This document shows positions 21,985-33,198 of a stretch of 56,965 nucleotides of DNA, piece after piece. The position numbers were made by a program, and so were the translations under genes. The stretch covers positions 1 to 56,965 of the forward strand of contig JARBJD010000413.1 in NCBI GenBank assembly GCA_033064195.1, given 5' to 3'. A model generated the notes under the pieces. That model was not told where the DNA came from. It searched no databases and saw only the letters and a list, made by a program, of their open reading frames with translations. Numbering within the stretch: position 1 is the first letter of the stretch; the number at the start of each line of letters is the position of its first letter. Origin of the DNA: Blattamonas nauphoetae (lineage: Eukaryota > Preaxostyla > Oxymonadida).

Positions 21985-22358
21985 GAACAGTGGGTTGGGC
22001 TGCCTCGTCCATTTGGGAGAGTAGATGGAGTATTGTGGGAGCGACGAGTGAGAATGGGAGACGGCCAGGCCATCCGAATCCGCCACGAGCTCCATCCTCC
22101 TTTTCACTTCTTGCACGAAGTCATCCGCAGATCCCATCGTCCATCCCATTCAATCCACAAATTGTATGTCATCCTCTGGCCAGCTCAGAACTGCACATTT
22201 TGAGAGTGACCGACAGCACCAGTCAACTTCGATCGTCGCCTGTTTTGGGGAATCGACGAATGGAGTGGTGTTTCATTCAAACGCAACATTTTACACAAAC
22301 TGCTCTGTCCAAAAGATGGCAGAAACTGGTCGAAATGCTCGCTGGTGTTTGTCTGTTT
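21985..22358 (-). repeat. conserved 3' flank with satellite junction, copy 1
   Basis: Contains GTGGGTTGGGCTGCCTCGTC, GCGACGAGTGAGA and AACTTCGATCGTCGCCTG. The same order is found at 26187-26554 after the gene at 26555. It is a second type of 3' flank, different from the block at 11950-12165, so the family has at least two flank types. Confidence 0.75.
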
Positions 22359-23432
22359 CTATTCCTGTTTTGAAAGGTTCATGCCCTGCAGATTGTTCCA
22401 TTCGATTGTTTTGTCAACAATATCTCCCCAAAAGTTTGAGTGTCTGTCGTTTTTCAGCTTTTCCTCCATCACATCTTCGATGCCCTTCATTCTCAACATT
22501 CGAAGCACATTCTTCCTCATATGTCGCACTTCTCCGCCTTCTTCGTTCCATTTCCGCTGGGAATTGATCATTGCATACAGAAACCAATAGATTGAGCTAT
22601 CCTTTTCGAAGAAAGTGAGACAACTTGGAATCGTGAGAAAGACCGGCATATGAAGAACAAATTCCATTGTCGGTTGATAATATGGACATATGCGGAGGAG
22701 TTGGGCGAGGAGCTCCAGAAAATTCTCGGATTGCTCGCTATCGATGATTGAATAGCGGTTCATGCACAAACGCCAAATATACTTCTCCAAAGGCGACAGA
22801 ACTTGCTTCAAAACCGTCTCGTGAACAGCTTGTTGTCCGTCGTGATCTTCAATTTCGAGAGAAGCGAGACCATCCGGAGTTGCGAGCCAGAGAGCATTGG
22901 TGATGCTTTTGATGAGGTTGATGTGAATATCGACCCCTTCTGCAAAAGAAAGAGTAAGTGGATTGAGCGTGTTGATGAGTTGAGGGATAATATCAGCTTT
23001 GACGAGGGCAAGTCGGATTCTCTCTAAACAGTTGACCATCAAACTGTTGAGCATCTTCATTGCTGCGGTGATGATTGACTGATTGGGTGAGGAAATGAGC
23101 ACCACCATGGACTGCACAAATTTGGTCAAAGATTCATCAGTGATGTGCCCAAAATTGGTGAGAAAAATATCTGCTGAAAATAGACTCTGATGATCTATAC
23201 AGACAAGAATTTCCACTGCTTTACGTTTCAGGGAGTCATCAAGAGCAGGCTGTAACTTCATAGTGGCAACGAGAGATCGAAAGAGAATCACTCTTTCGCG
23301 ATTAGATTCTAATTCTTCCTCATCCCAATTCAAGAAAGCAGAACTATCCGTTGAGAGTGACAATTGAGGGGAGGAAACAGAAGATCGAGTTGAACCTGGG
23401 GAGTTGTTTGGTTTATTGATTATCTGGCCCAT
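22359..23432 (-). CDS. ARM-like family protein, 357 aa
   Basis: Full-length member: SSPQLSLSTDSSAFLNWDEE, LFRSLVATMKLQPALDDSL, FVQSMVVLISS, LALVKADIIPQLINTLNPLT, AVHETVLKQVLSPLEKYIWR, LCMNRYSIIDSE, CPYYQPTMEFVLHMPVFLTI, MLRMKGIEDVMEEKLKNDR, IEWNNLQGMNLSKQE. Uninterrupted. It ends with a short Lys/Gln/Glu tail absent from some relatives. The box at 23457-23480 supports the start. The function is unknown, as for the rest of the family. Confidence 0.85.
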   Translation of the reverse strand: MGQIINKPNNSPGSTRSSVSSPQLSLSTDSSAFLNWDEEELESNRERVILFRSLVATMKLQPALDDSLKRKAVEILVCIDHQSLFSADIFLTNFGHITDESLTKFVQSMVVLISSPNQSIITAAMKMLNSLMVNCLERIRLALVKADIIPQLINTLNPLTLSFAEGVDIHINLIKSITNALWLATPDGLASLEIEDHDGQQAVHETVLKQVLSPLEKYIWRLCMNRYSIIDSEQSENFLELLAQLLRICPYYQPTMEFVLHMPVFLTIPSCLTFFEKDSSIYWFLYAMINSQRKWNEEGGEVRHMRKNVLRMLRMKGIEDVMEEKLKNDRHSNFWGDIVDKTIEWNNLQGMNLSKQE

Positions 23433-23456
23433 TCAGTCTGATTCCGTGAAAAACAC

Positions 23457-23480
23457 TTCGTTATGGGTCAGAACAAAGAT
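23457..23480 (-). promoter_or_regulatory. conserved upstream box of an ARM-like gene
   Basis: TTCGTTATGGGTCAGAACAA on the plus strand, 25 nt before the ATG at 23432. The downstream part (GATTGATGAAACAAAG) differs from the other copies, which narrows the conserved core to about 17 bp. Confidence 0.55.
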
Positions 23481-23499
23481 TGATGAAACAAAGAGATTG

Positions 23500-24195
23500 A
23501 GATGTAATAAATGTTGAAAAAAGAAAAAAATGGGTTACATGGTTGGATCGCAGTGGGGCTAAAGTTCCCTTATACCACAACAATCAACCAACGATGATGG
23601 AGACGATCCATAAGTGAATAGGAAGTTTGTGAAGAAGACGAAGAGCAGACGGTCATTCCACATTCCATCCCATCTATCCAAAATCGTGTCTGATGAACAA
23701 TCCCGTCGTCCAATTCCCCCACTCAACAGCTCCGAGATCACACTCATCCCGAACACGATGATCAAACAGAAGTGACCCTGGTGTCTTCATGCCCAGCGGA
23801 GAGTCGGACAGTCTCCATCCAGCCATCCAATTTGGTTGTCGACTGCGTTTGTGGGATTCTGTTCAGGCTGTTCTCTTCTCTTCTCTCCTCTCATTCTTTC
23901 TCTTCTTCCTTCTCTCACTCACATCAATGTCAGCATGGTCCGTCCAACTTGTCCACCATCCGGTCAGTTCCAGCTGCCCTTTCACTCCTTCTCGTCTTCC
24001 TCTCCCCTTCGTCCTCTTCCTTTCACTCCTTCTTCCTCTTCCCTTCTCTGTGACACTCATCCTCGCCTGCCTTTCTCCTCCTCTTCTTCCACCCCACACT
24101 TCCACTCTTACGACTCTTGCTTTTTGAATTCGACTTCGGTGCCTTCCCATTTCGAGGTTAGTGTACAAATGTTTTCTGGTTCTTGTCTGTTTCTA
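23500..24195. other. pyrimidine-rich stretch without a clear gene
   Basis: The plus strand over 23840-24110 is rich in CTTCC and CTCT and keeps several frames open by composition. It resembles 43650-43830 in outline. A short minus frame at 23559-23765 (VISELLSGGIGRRDCSSDTI) may be a gene remnant. Nothing is assigned. Confidence 0.4.
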
Positions 24196-24600
24196 TCAAC
24201 GCTGTGGAAGGTTCATGCCATGCAAGTTGCTCAACATCATCGCATGGTCGATAATTCTCCTTTCATGAAACTCCCCCTTGTCGTGTTGGAGCTGTTGTTC
24301 AGACACATCTTCGAACCCTTCCGTGAATAGAGATTGCAGAAGTGTGGAACTTGTTCGATGAATGTTTTCAGAATAATTGTTCCATTCCCACTGGTTATTG
24401 ATCATGTCATTCAGAAAAATCCAGACTGTGATCATTTTCGAAGAAAGAGAGACAACTTGGGATCGTGAGAATGACTGGCATATGAAGAACAAAATCCATT
24501 GTCCGTTGATAATATGGACATATTTGGAGGAGTTTGGCAAGAAGATGCATAAAGTCAAAAGATTGCTCACCTTCGACGATCGAAGAGACGAGAGCGGAGT
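24196..24600 (-). pseudogene. ARM-like family C-terminal remnant fused to a duplicated block
   Basis: Reads EGEQSFDFMHLLAKLLQICP, YYQRTMDFVLHMPVILTI, CLSFFENDHS, then in another frame WIFLNDMINNQWEWNN, FTEGFEDVSEQQLQHD and LSNLHGMNLPQR. This is the last about 45 percent of the family protein with one frame change near 24435. Its 5' side joins at about 24590 to the duplicated block, in frame, so a chimeric frame of 162 codons (24407-24895) results. It is a dead or chimeric copy. Confidence 0.75.
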
Positions 24601-25132
24601 TCCATCGCTCGACAGCATTCAGCAGCATCGCCAGTGAGTGAGCGGCGATCAAACAGACAGAGCATGGAATGAGCGAGTCGACAATCATGGAGGACAAAGA
24701 GAAGGCAGTGCCGACGGAGCAGACGAGGAGAGAGGAGGAGGCAAGTGGGAGGAGGGGAAGGGTGAATGGACACGACGAGCGTGGAGCAATTGAGATCTCA
24801 GATGTAGATGAACACGACGAGAGAAGCAGCAATTCACGATCCTTCACATTCCCAATCGTCCATCTCATCTCAGCAAACCTCATCCACACAGACAAGAGCG
24901 AGCTCGAATGATGTCAATTTGAAGGGCTGATCCGAGATGAGCGTCGTGCTGTGTGGAAGACGAAGAACCGAAGGGTTGCGAATCGAGATCCCGAGAACTC
25001 GACTGAGCTCTGTCTGATCCATTCGGAGTTGTTAGAACGATCGGCGACTTCGAGATCGGCGAGACCAGAAGCAGCTGAGCGCCAGAGAGTGCGAACAGCG
25101 CGTCGGGAAGAGTGGGATGGACGAAGAGTGTC
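24581..25132. repeat. segmental duplication block, copy 2
   Basis: Matches 14930-15476. Here it abuts the ARM-like remnant on the left and unique gene fragments on the right, so the two copies sit in different contexts. Confidence 0.9.
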
Positions 25133-25860
25133 AATGATCGATGCCGCCAAATCATATTCGTCCAGGCGAACAGTCAATTTGGACATCAGACAGCTGAGAG
25201 AACAAACAATCAGCAGATTCACGAACCGTGACCCCTCTCCCCAATTGTGAACGAGGAGCGATTGCGGGACGATGCACACAGGCGAGGCAGATGCCACAGT
25301 CGCTCACGTCAGCATCCATCCGCTTCCAAACGCGAACAGCCCCTTCTGCGTCTCCAAACATCTCATCCTCTCTGTCATCTCCACGCATCCACCCACCAAC
25401 CACAACGCCGAGTTCGCTGCCATCCAACACACATTGACATCACAGACAATGTCATTGTTGCATCAACATCAACTGCCATCACAGGTCGAGCCACCAACAC
25501 GATGCATTCCAACTCATCCATGCCCGCTGTGTCTCGCAATCTCTTGCCATCGTCGCTGAAGAGCGAGCAGAGCAGACTCAGTGAGTGGTGTTGGAAGGGC
25601 CGTCCCAAAAGTTGTGTCACGTCAGCTCGCCCACATTCGACGATGATCGAGCGACGGTTGAGAAGAATCGGCTTCGAAGGTTGGATCGACAAGCGAGGCA
25701 TGTGCATTCGGGCATCACGTGTGTGTGTCCCTTCGTCCTTCTCAGAGCGAGTGTTTGATGAGAAGTGTGGGGGCTGAACACGAAAAGCAGATCTTCCTTG
25801 AAACGGGCGACGACCAGTTGAGCCTTCCGGGAGACGAGTTCCCAACATCGGCACGTGGCA
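25133..25860 (-). pseudogene. gene fragments of unknown family
   Basis: Minus frames with protein-like text follow one another: 25375-25854 (RLSIQPSKPILLNRRSIIVE, LLCSLFSDDGKRLRD), 25152-25430 (MFGDAEGAVRVWKRMDADVS) and 24914-25297 (MSKLTVRLDEYDLAAS). They probably continue into the block at 24581-25132, giving a longer copy of the locus that is truncated at 14606-15550. No domain is recognised and frames change without clear introns. Confidence 0.3.
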
Positions 25861-26123
25861 TGCCCGACAAAGCCTGCTTCGGCTGAAAGTCCATCACTTC
25901 TCGTTTGTTCTGTTTGGAGGATGGACATTTCGCCAGCTGTCCGCGAATGAAATCGAGAGAGAAAGTGTGGAGAATGATGCGAAACGAAGACACGGCGTCT
26001 TAGACGAGACGGTTGTCGAGAACAGAAGCAGATTGGGGATATTCGAAGATGGCTGTCGCTGATTTCTTGGGCCACACTCAACTAATCTGAAGTGGGTGGC
26101 TGACAATTGCAGTCGCTGATGTC

Positions 26124-26175
26124 GAGCAGGTGGCGACATCGGAAGAGGATGACATCGGCAGAAAGTTACATCGGC
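26124..26175. repeat. short 16-bp satellite relative
   Basis: About three degenerate units (GACATCGGAAGAGGAT, GACATCGGCAGAAAGT, TACATCGGCACTGAC) stand at the place where the 2-kb array stands at 19990-21975. This looks like the unexpanded state of the same locus type. Confidence 0.75.
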
Positions 26176-26186
26176 ACTGACTTTGG

Positions 26187-26554
26187 ATGAGATGTGGGTT
26201 GGGCTGCCTCGTCGATTCGGGAGAGTGGCGGGAGGTCTTGTGAGCGACGAGTGAGAGAGGGAGACGGCCAATCCATCCAAATCCACCCCAGCTCCATCCT
26301 CCTCATCCCTTCTTCAGCGCGGGCCACCGCAGATCCCGTCGTCCATCCAATTCACAAATCCCCATCATCCTTCGACCATCACAGCTCTATCCATTCCGAG
26401 AGTCACAGCGTGCACGAGTCAACTTCGATCGTCGCATGTTTTGGGAAATCGACGAGTGGAGTGGTGTTTCCTTCAAAAGCAAGATTTCACACAAACTGTG
26501 TTGCCCAGGAGAAGCCAGAAACTGTTCGGAATGCTCGCTGGTGGTAGATTGATT
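26187..26554 (-). repeat. conserved 3' flank, copy 2
   Basis: Matches 21985-22358 in order and content (GTGGGTTGGGCTGCCTCGTC, AACTTCGATCGTCGCATG), directly after the stop of the gene at 26555. Confidence 0.7.
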
Positions 26555-27619
26555 CTATGCCAGGTCTGGAAGGTTCACGCCCAGCAGGTTGCTCCATTTA
26601 ATCGATTCGGCAACAATATATCTTCCGAAGTATGCATTTCTGTCGTTTCGCAGCTTTTCCTCAATCACATCTTCGATGCCCTCCATTCTCAGTGTTCGAT
26701 GCACTGTCTTCCACATCTGTCGCACTTCTCCCCTTCTTGCGTTCCACTCCCGCTGGGCATCGATCATTGCACACAAAAAAAACGAAATTGACGCGTCTTT
26801 TTCGATGAATGTGAGATAACTTGGCATCGTGAGAACGACTGGCATATGACCAACAAAATTTAGTGTCGGTTGATAATATGGACATATGCGGAGGAGTTGG
26901 GCGAGTAGTTCCAGAAAAACCGTGCATAGGTCTCCATCGATGATCGAAAAGCGATGCACGCACAAATGTGAAATATATTTGTCCGAAGGTGTCAGAACTT
27001 GCTTCAAGACCGCCTCATGAACAGCGTGTAGTTCATTCCGAACTTCAATTTCGAGACCATTCGGAGTTGAGAGCCAGAGAGAGAACTTGATAAATTTCAA
27101 GAGAAAGATGTGGATCTCGACTGTTTTGATCTGAGAAAGAGACAGTGGATTGAAAGCTCTGATGAGTCGAGGGATCAGACGAGCTTGGACGAGTGAAAGT
27201 CGGATTTTTGATGAACAGTTCAAGAACAGGTTTTCGAGCATCTCCATCGACGCATTTATAATCGCTTGACTGGCTGAAGAAATGAGCACCACAATCGACT
27301 GCATGAATATTTTCAAAGATTCATCAGGTGTTTGCCCAAGGCTGGTGAGAAATGCATCGGTAGAGAGACCATCATATGGATTCACGGATTCGAGGAATTT
27401 CAGGGCTTTAGCTTCCAGAGAGTCATCAAATGCAGACTGCAACTTCACAGTGGCAACGAGAGATCGAAAAACAACGGCCTTTCCCTGTTCAGTGTCAAGT
27501 TGTTCTTCGCTCCAATTCTGGAAACGAGAACAGTCTGTAAAACATGAAAAGCGGTGAGAAGACAAACCAGAACGTGCTGGACTCGAGGAGGTGGCTGTTT
27601 TATTCAGGAAATTGCCCAT
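26555..27619 (-). CDS. ARM-like family protein, 354 aa
   Basis: Full-length member starting MGNFLNKTATSSSPARSG. It carries CFTDCSRFQNWSEEQL in place of the usual SPFLNWN, then VVFRSLVATVKLQSAFDDSL, FMQSIVVLISSASQ, LSLVQARLIPRLIRAFNPLS, AVHEAVLKQVLTPSDKYISH, LCVHRFSIIDG, CPYYQPTLNFVGHMPVVLTM, LRMEGIEDVIEEKLRNDRN and IKWSNLLGVNLPDLA. Intact frame, all helical, unknown function. The box at 27642-27671 supports the start. Its N terminus resembles that of the gene at 36926, so these two are close relatives. Confidence 0.85.
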   Translation of the reverse strand: MGNFLNKTATSSSPARSGLSSHRFSCFTDCSRFQNWSEEQLDTEQGKAVVFRSLVATVKLQSAFDDSLEAKALKFLESVNPYDGLSTDAFLTSLGQTPDESLKIFMQSIVVLISSASQAIINASMEMLENLFLNCSSKIRLSLVQARLIPRLIRAFNPLSLSQIKTVEIHIFLLKFIKFSLWLSTPNGLEIEVRNELHAVHEAVLKQVLTPSDKYISHLCVHRFSIIDGDLCTVFLELLAQLLRICPYYQPTLNFVGHMPVVLTMPSYLTFIEKDASISFFLCAMIDAQREWNARRGEVRQMWKTVHRTLRMEGIEDVIEEKLRNDRNAYFGRYIVAESIKWSNLLGVNLPDLA

Positions 27620-27641
27620 TCCGTCAGATTCAATGAGAATA

Positions 27642-27671
27642 CCTCGTTATGGGTCAGAACAAATCATGAAA
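27642..27671 (-). promoter_or_regulatory. conserved upstream box of an ARM-like gene
   Basis: CCTCGTTATGGGTCAGAACA then AATCATGAA on the plus strand, 24 nt before the ATG at 27619. Confidence 0.55.
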
Positions 27672-27675
27672 GAAA

Positions 27676-27921
27676 GAGAGTGAGATGAAATATCTGTCCA
27701 AAAGGAAGAGAAAACGCAACCAACGCATACTGAGACAATTCACGAATGAACAGAAAATATCTGAACGAGATGAAAACAAAGTGGACATCAACTCGTCGAA
27801 GAACAACGAATTAACGAGAGAGGCAATGCCAAAATCAGAAATTAATGACAAGGAAGAGGAAAAGGACTTGTAAGTGATGTATGAAGACGGACGAGGAACA
27901 CACCAGTCTGCTCATGAAACG
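27676..27921. repeat. intergenic segment shared by three loci (copy 2)
   Basis: Counterpart of 18016-18264. Identity is high over the whole length, including the minus frame rich in Phe and Leu. Confidence 0.7.
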
Positions 27922-28036
27922 ATTCATTTCAGTCGAGGGCAGTTCATTCCCAAATGCTCCATCACTTCCAACGAGAAGATCTTCACCAACTCTCCATTTC
28001 TGCACGATTTCTCGTGAAGCAGTGCTCGGTAGAGTT
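27922..28036 (-). pseudogene. 3' remnant of the divergent ARM-like paralog
   Basis: About 115 bp match the last 35-40 codons of the gene at 18265-19353. The match ends after GAAGCAGTGCTCGGTA, where unrelated sequence follows. The segmental copy carried only the 3' tip of the neighbouring gene, or the rest was lost. Confidence 0.75.
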
Positions 28037-28121
28037 CATCTTCGTCCTTTGCACAAATGCCATCATGTGTAAGGGTATGACGATGATAGGCTCAACGAGG
28101 CTGCACATTGTGACCCGATTT

Positions 28122-28422
28122 TTAACAACAAACCGGGGACATCAACATACGAGAGAGAGCCGCGAAATGATTAAGGAACAAAGTGTACACAGTGATGGTT
28201 CTGCCCTCAAGGGCTGTTGATGCCAAAAAAAAAGGTATTCCTGATTGGATCTTACCCAGAAATCCCTAACAGCGAACAAAAACTGGGGGAACCGAGTCGA
28301 AAACGACCCATCGGGCGATGCAAAGGATCGCCCGTGTGGGTTGACCACAATCAGGACCACTGACACGAGCTGGAGGAGGTGTGTGTCAGGGTTGTATGTT
28401 GATGTCCCCGGTTTGTTGTTAA
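28122..28422. mobile_element. MITE-like element, 301 bp, 29-bp inverted ends
   Basis: 28122-28150 (TTAACAACAAACCGGGGACA...) is the exact inverse of 28394-28422. TTAA stands at both outer edges, so either the repeat includes TTAA or a TTAA target duplication is present, as in piggyBac-type insertion. The inside has no frame and holds a short GC hairpin (GGGCGAT...ATCGCCC). Its left 55 bp resemble the right end of the larger unit next to it. Confidence 0.7.
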
Positions 28423-28475
28423 AGGACTTCGATAAATCTCAGTCCACAACCAAACCGGGTCCCTCAACATACGAG

Positions 28476-29214
28476 TATTGAAAGGCTCATGCACGGGATT
28501 GGTGCTAAGAAAAGCGAGTGGCAAACTGCAACTTGGCGGGACAGATCAAAAAGGACTCTAACAGTCAAAAACACACTATTAATATCTTTCTAGGGAAGAT
28601 ATGTTGCTCTAGGATTCCGAAAAAAAGCACAGAAACCTCGGAGTAAATCATAAAAATAAGGGTCGGATCAAACCATGAAATCTAAAATAGGAAATCTCAG
28701 AAATGTATAGACCTCTAGAAAGTTCCAAGACTTGATATTAAAGGAATAGGTGTTCTTTAAAGATAAATGAAGGTTTTTTGACAGAGAATCAACCAATTCT
28801 TTGTCAAGATCGCCCTAATTCACTATCAGAAATTTTGAGAAAATGAAGTTTTTCCGAATCTCTAATCGCTTCGATTCTCCTTATTTCCTAGAAAATCACC
28901 GGTACAATCACTCATTGACTGAATAGGTCTGTCCGACCAAGTTGCATGTTGCCAAGCGAGTAATGAGAAGAAAATAAAGATATCTTTTAGGATCAGTATT
29001 TGGCCGTGAGTCTCGTTGGAGCTGACACCGCCTGGGCGACTGCTCGTGATCTAAAGAGAATGACAATCGGAGGGGAGCTGGGCTGTTTACCTGACAGTGA
29101 TGAGGAAGCATCTTGATCCATCTGTGCTCCATCTCCCCCATCACTGCGCCCCTCAACACCGATCCCAACTGCGTCAGTTTCATCCTACCTCGCGCCATCC
29201 TCGCGCTTCAAGCT
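28476..29214. other. no gene seen
   Basis: AT-rich sequence inside the inverted-repeat unit with stops in all frames. No motif is recognised. Confidence 0.5.
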
Positions 29215-29720
29215 GAGGTGAGGAGACTCACTGTGTGTGTGAGGAGGCAACTCGACTCACTGTTTGTAAGGAGGCAACTCGACTCACTGTTTGTGAGGAG
29301 GCAACTCGACTCACTGTTTGTGAGGAGGCAACTCGACTCACTGTTTGTGAGGAGGCAACTCGACTCACTGTTTGTGAGGAGGCAACTCGACTCACTGTTT
29401 GTGAGGAGGCAACTCGACTCACTGTTTGTGAGGAGGCAACTCGACTCACTGTTTGTGAGGAGGCAACTCGACTCACTGTTTGTGAGGAGGCAACTCGACT
29501 CACTGTTTGTGAGGAGGCAACTCGACTCACTGTTTGTGAGGAGGCAACTCGACTCACTGTTTGTGAGGAGGCAACTCGACTCACTGTTTGTGAGGAGGCA
29601 ACTCGACTCACTGTTTGTGAGGAGGCAACTCGACTCACTGTTTGTGAGGAGGCAACTCGACTCACTGTTTGTGAGGAGGCAACTCGACCCACTATTGGTG
29701 AGGAGACATCTCGACTCAGA
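29215..29720. repeat. minisatellite, 27 bp unit, about 18 copies
   Basis: The unit GTGAGGAGGCAACTCGACTC plus ACTGTTT repeats almost without change except at the edges. Because 27 is nine codons, each frame keeps a fixed 9-residue repeat (for example VRRQLDSLF and CEEATRLTV), and frames on both strands stay open for about 180-227 codons. The near identity suggests recent expansion. No sign of a true gene. Confidence 0.95.
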
Positions 29721-29799
29721 CTGTGTGTGTGGGGAGACGTACACTTCCTTCCTTCCGTCCACGTCAGACCTCCTTCAACAAAACAACACACCTTGATTC

Positions 29800-32700
29800 T
29801 GTCTCTCTCTTGCTGAGTGGCTTCGTCTCAATCATCCCCTCATCAATGACTTGACATCTTCCTTGTCGTAACCCCTCACAATCATTGCCTGCTTCTCCTC
29901 TTCAACATGGCTTCACTCCAAGTTGCTTGATATCTGTCATTCATCCATCTATCCCTCTGGTTGCCTGACCTGCACCGCTGAGTGCAAAAAGGAGTTCGTC
30001 CCCAGTCACATCACTCAAGGGAAGCGCCTTGGAAAAAAGAGTCCACAAGTCTGGCTGGTTAGCGATTTAATAATATGTTAGCGGGAGAAATAGGGGAGGT
30101 TTCACAGATCTCATGCACGAAGGGAACTCACGATTATGTATCCTCCACATCGTGTCTTTCATTCATCTTGTCCCCACTGTAGACAATTAACGTTGTCTCT
30201 GTCTGAAACTTTCTGATTCTAAATAAGATCTGTTCGAGAGGAACTGCCATGTTGTTCCTCGTAACACTGCTTCCATCTAGTTCACCAAAAAAGTTGGAGT
30301 TGCTTCTGTCAGCGGCACAGCACGCAAGAAGGAAGAAGCAGTGAGGAAGAAAGAAGGAACGAGCACGAGCTGAAGATGGCTGAGTCGCTGAACGGTTCTG
30401 TCTTCACTCGCAGTGGAGGAGGGAGTGAGTGTTCAACACTCCTCTTTGCCGAGTTTGGGAAAGTCGTCGTCAGATTCTCTTTTACTTTCCAAACAATCAC
30501 ATTCTGCAATCGAATCGGCATCGTTCCATCTGAATTCAGACAATCGATATATTCGCCAACACAGCTCGTGGTTCAACTGTCTCAGGATGGACGGACACAA
30601 CTAACTTTCCCTCCAACAATCCTGTCCCTTTCCGATTCGCTGTGATCATTTTCAAACTGGTGGATGAGGTTGAGATTGAATCTGGAAGTTGTGGAAGAGT
30701 TGCAGATGGTTGTGGTGTCGATTGAAGTTTGGTTGGTCAAGAATTCATGGAAGATCACTTGTCTCCGAGTGTGATCCCGTACTGAGACCCCAGTGATGAT
30801 TCTGAATTGCGTCACGAGCTTTCCTGGAGTCGCTGTGACCGATGCTGGGTCCATCTTTCCCAACTGGGATATATTGGGGGTAATTTCGAACACCTGCAAA
30901 GGTCCTTGTAGTGTTCAGTTTCGTGTACACGAACAATCTCTCCGAACCCATATGGAAGAGGATCTTCCACTCTCTGAGAGAATCCTCGTTCATGATCAAG
31001 GAAACTTTCTGTCACTGCCGGTTCGGGAACAACCCCACCCATCCGTATTGGTATTGGCTACGTGAGCCAGAATGATCTACCGGCTGTTCATTAAGTCGCA
31101 TTCCATCACTACTCAGGTGTCCTCTCCATCATTTCTTGTTCCTTCGGAACCACTATCTTCTCCGTCGAAGATGGTTGAACTGCGTTTCTGACTTGATTGA
31201 GCTACATCGTGTTTGTAGTAATCAAGTTCACTTCACTACGCAGACACTAATCACAACAGCAGTGAGTTTTGACCAAGTTATTCCGAATGTCAACTATCTT
31301 TCGTCATGTTCGAACGAGGATGTAAGCTCGATCCCTTTCAGAAGGCTGGAGCCCGTGGAGAAAGGTGATTGATGGATTTCCTGTTGAATCCCGAGTCGGC
31401 TCCGTGGACGTTTCCCTATAACCTGAACGAAGGTGTCAGAGGAAGAAGACAACGATCTTCTTCCCACACTGCTTGTTCCGATTCCCAGAAGCGGATTGTG
31501 ACGAGTTTGCGCTTCCAACTGAGTACTCTGATGATGGTAGTTGTGTTCCATTCTGTGAGGAAGGAATCTCCTCCTCTCGTCGTGGTTTGTTGGAATATGA
31601 TTCACCATCCAGCTTGACCGGTTCTGTTTGTCAAAATAGAGATGGGAGTTAAACTTTGTCTTCGCTGCTCAGTGAGGGAAAGTAATGTTCTATTCCTTGT
31701 CTTCTCCCCAGCGATATTTGTCAGTCAACTAAATCGTCACTCGAGATGAGCGGGATTTGATTGATTGGCTGCTCCTCGTCCATCAGATGGTGGAGTTATG
31801 CTGATACATCACCATCCCTCCCAGTTCCGTTGACATTTTCTCTGTCTTGTTCCCGTGGTGTCTCTTGTCGTATTGATAGTAATCCTATCCTTGGTTTGCC
31901 TCCCAATCCAACCCCGGTGCTCTTGTCTCCCCGACAGGCCAGGTGAGGTGACATTGATCCGGAACGTCGCGATGAGCGATGATATTCTCCCAAAATTCGA
32001 GGAGTGGAGATATCCATCTGTACTTCATTCGATAATTGCGATGGTCGCAGGCTGCGGTTGAAGGACGGTTTCTCAAATGATTGCAGGTGAAATTTCATCT
32101 TGTGTAAAATCATCTTTCCCAGGAGCTTGAATGAGTCCGGCGAAAACAGGATAAAGTGTAGATCAAGATCCTTTTCGGTTTGGGGTGCGTTGATACAGGA
32201 GGTACAAAATATTGACTTGGGAAAGTCTCCAAAGACATGAACTCATCTGTATATTCCTATGTTAGTTTGTTCTCCTCGATCCCCTGCTGGAATTTTTCCA
32301 TTTGAGCGTCATGCACATGGTTCCCTTGGATCGAAATGATTCGATTGGTCCCGCCGAATAGAGTTCGCTAGTGCTGTCTGATGAAACTCTACAATCGTAA
32401 TATATCGATATATGCCTTCGTTGACGTTAACCATAATCATGATGCAGTATTTTTGATCGTTCGAATGAAGACCGAATTGTATGAAATAGTAAACTCGTAT
32501 TCATGCAATCTGATCATGAACAATCGTTAGATGAGTTATTTCTGCTGCACTGCACGCCTCAAAGATCTATCGACGCGAGGGCCAGTTGACCAATCTGGTA
32601 GCAAAAGTAGGCTCTCCGATCTTGCGGAACTACTCATATATTTCACCAGTCCCATGAGTGATCACTTCTTTTAGTCTCCCATTGAGCCCTGATGTCGTGA

Positions 32701-33198
32701 GATTTGCCAGAAACGATGTTGTATATTCTTCTATGTCGACAGGTTGTTGATCGCGACTCAGCCTTGAGGTCCAATGTGTTTCGAAAAGTAGCCCATGGTA
32801 TTATTAGTATTGTAAATCCGAACACTTTCCTTCTGCCCCCCTGTGGGACGTTGGCGTTCAGACATGAAAATAACGACGGAGTTGAGTGATCTTCATCGCG
32901 GTTGATGCTATCTGCGCGGAAATTTCCTCCAAGATTGACTATGAGGAACATTTGTGAGATCCTCATCCGTAACTTAGTACGATCGTTGATGTAAATAGAA
33001 GTTCGATAGTGTTGAAAAGGAGGCGAGCTTGTTGTTGAAAACACTGACAAAAACTGTGGATAAAGAAGCTCGTGATAACAGGCACGAGAGAGTCGAGGGA
33101 GTAAACCCCAAAGAATTGCGTCGATAGATATACGGAGGCGTATAAACGTTTGTGTCCTTGTTGAACTTGGCCAGCCCTTAATCATTTCGCGGCTCTCT
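29800..33198. other. decayed interior of the inverted-repeat unit, no intact gene
   Basis: Short protein-like stretches occur (30376-30645 plus; 31796-32113 minus; 32643-33287 minus, 214 codons, the last crossing the right inverted repeat), but none shows a known domain. Stops are frequent in 32100-32640. The picture fits an old, mutated coding body. Confidence 0.4.

Noticed and set aside
19622-22149. Three minus-strand frames of 701-802 codons as proteins
   Set aside because: They are the three readings of one 16-bp satellite without stops; equal openness in all frames argues against coding.
29113-29816. Frames on both strands with 9-residue repeats as a repeat protein
   Set aside because: The 27-bp unit is open in several frames on both strands, with no flanking gene structure.
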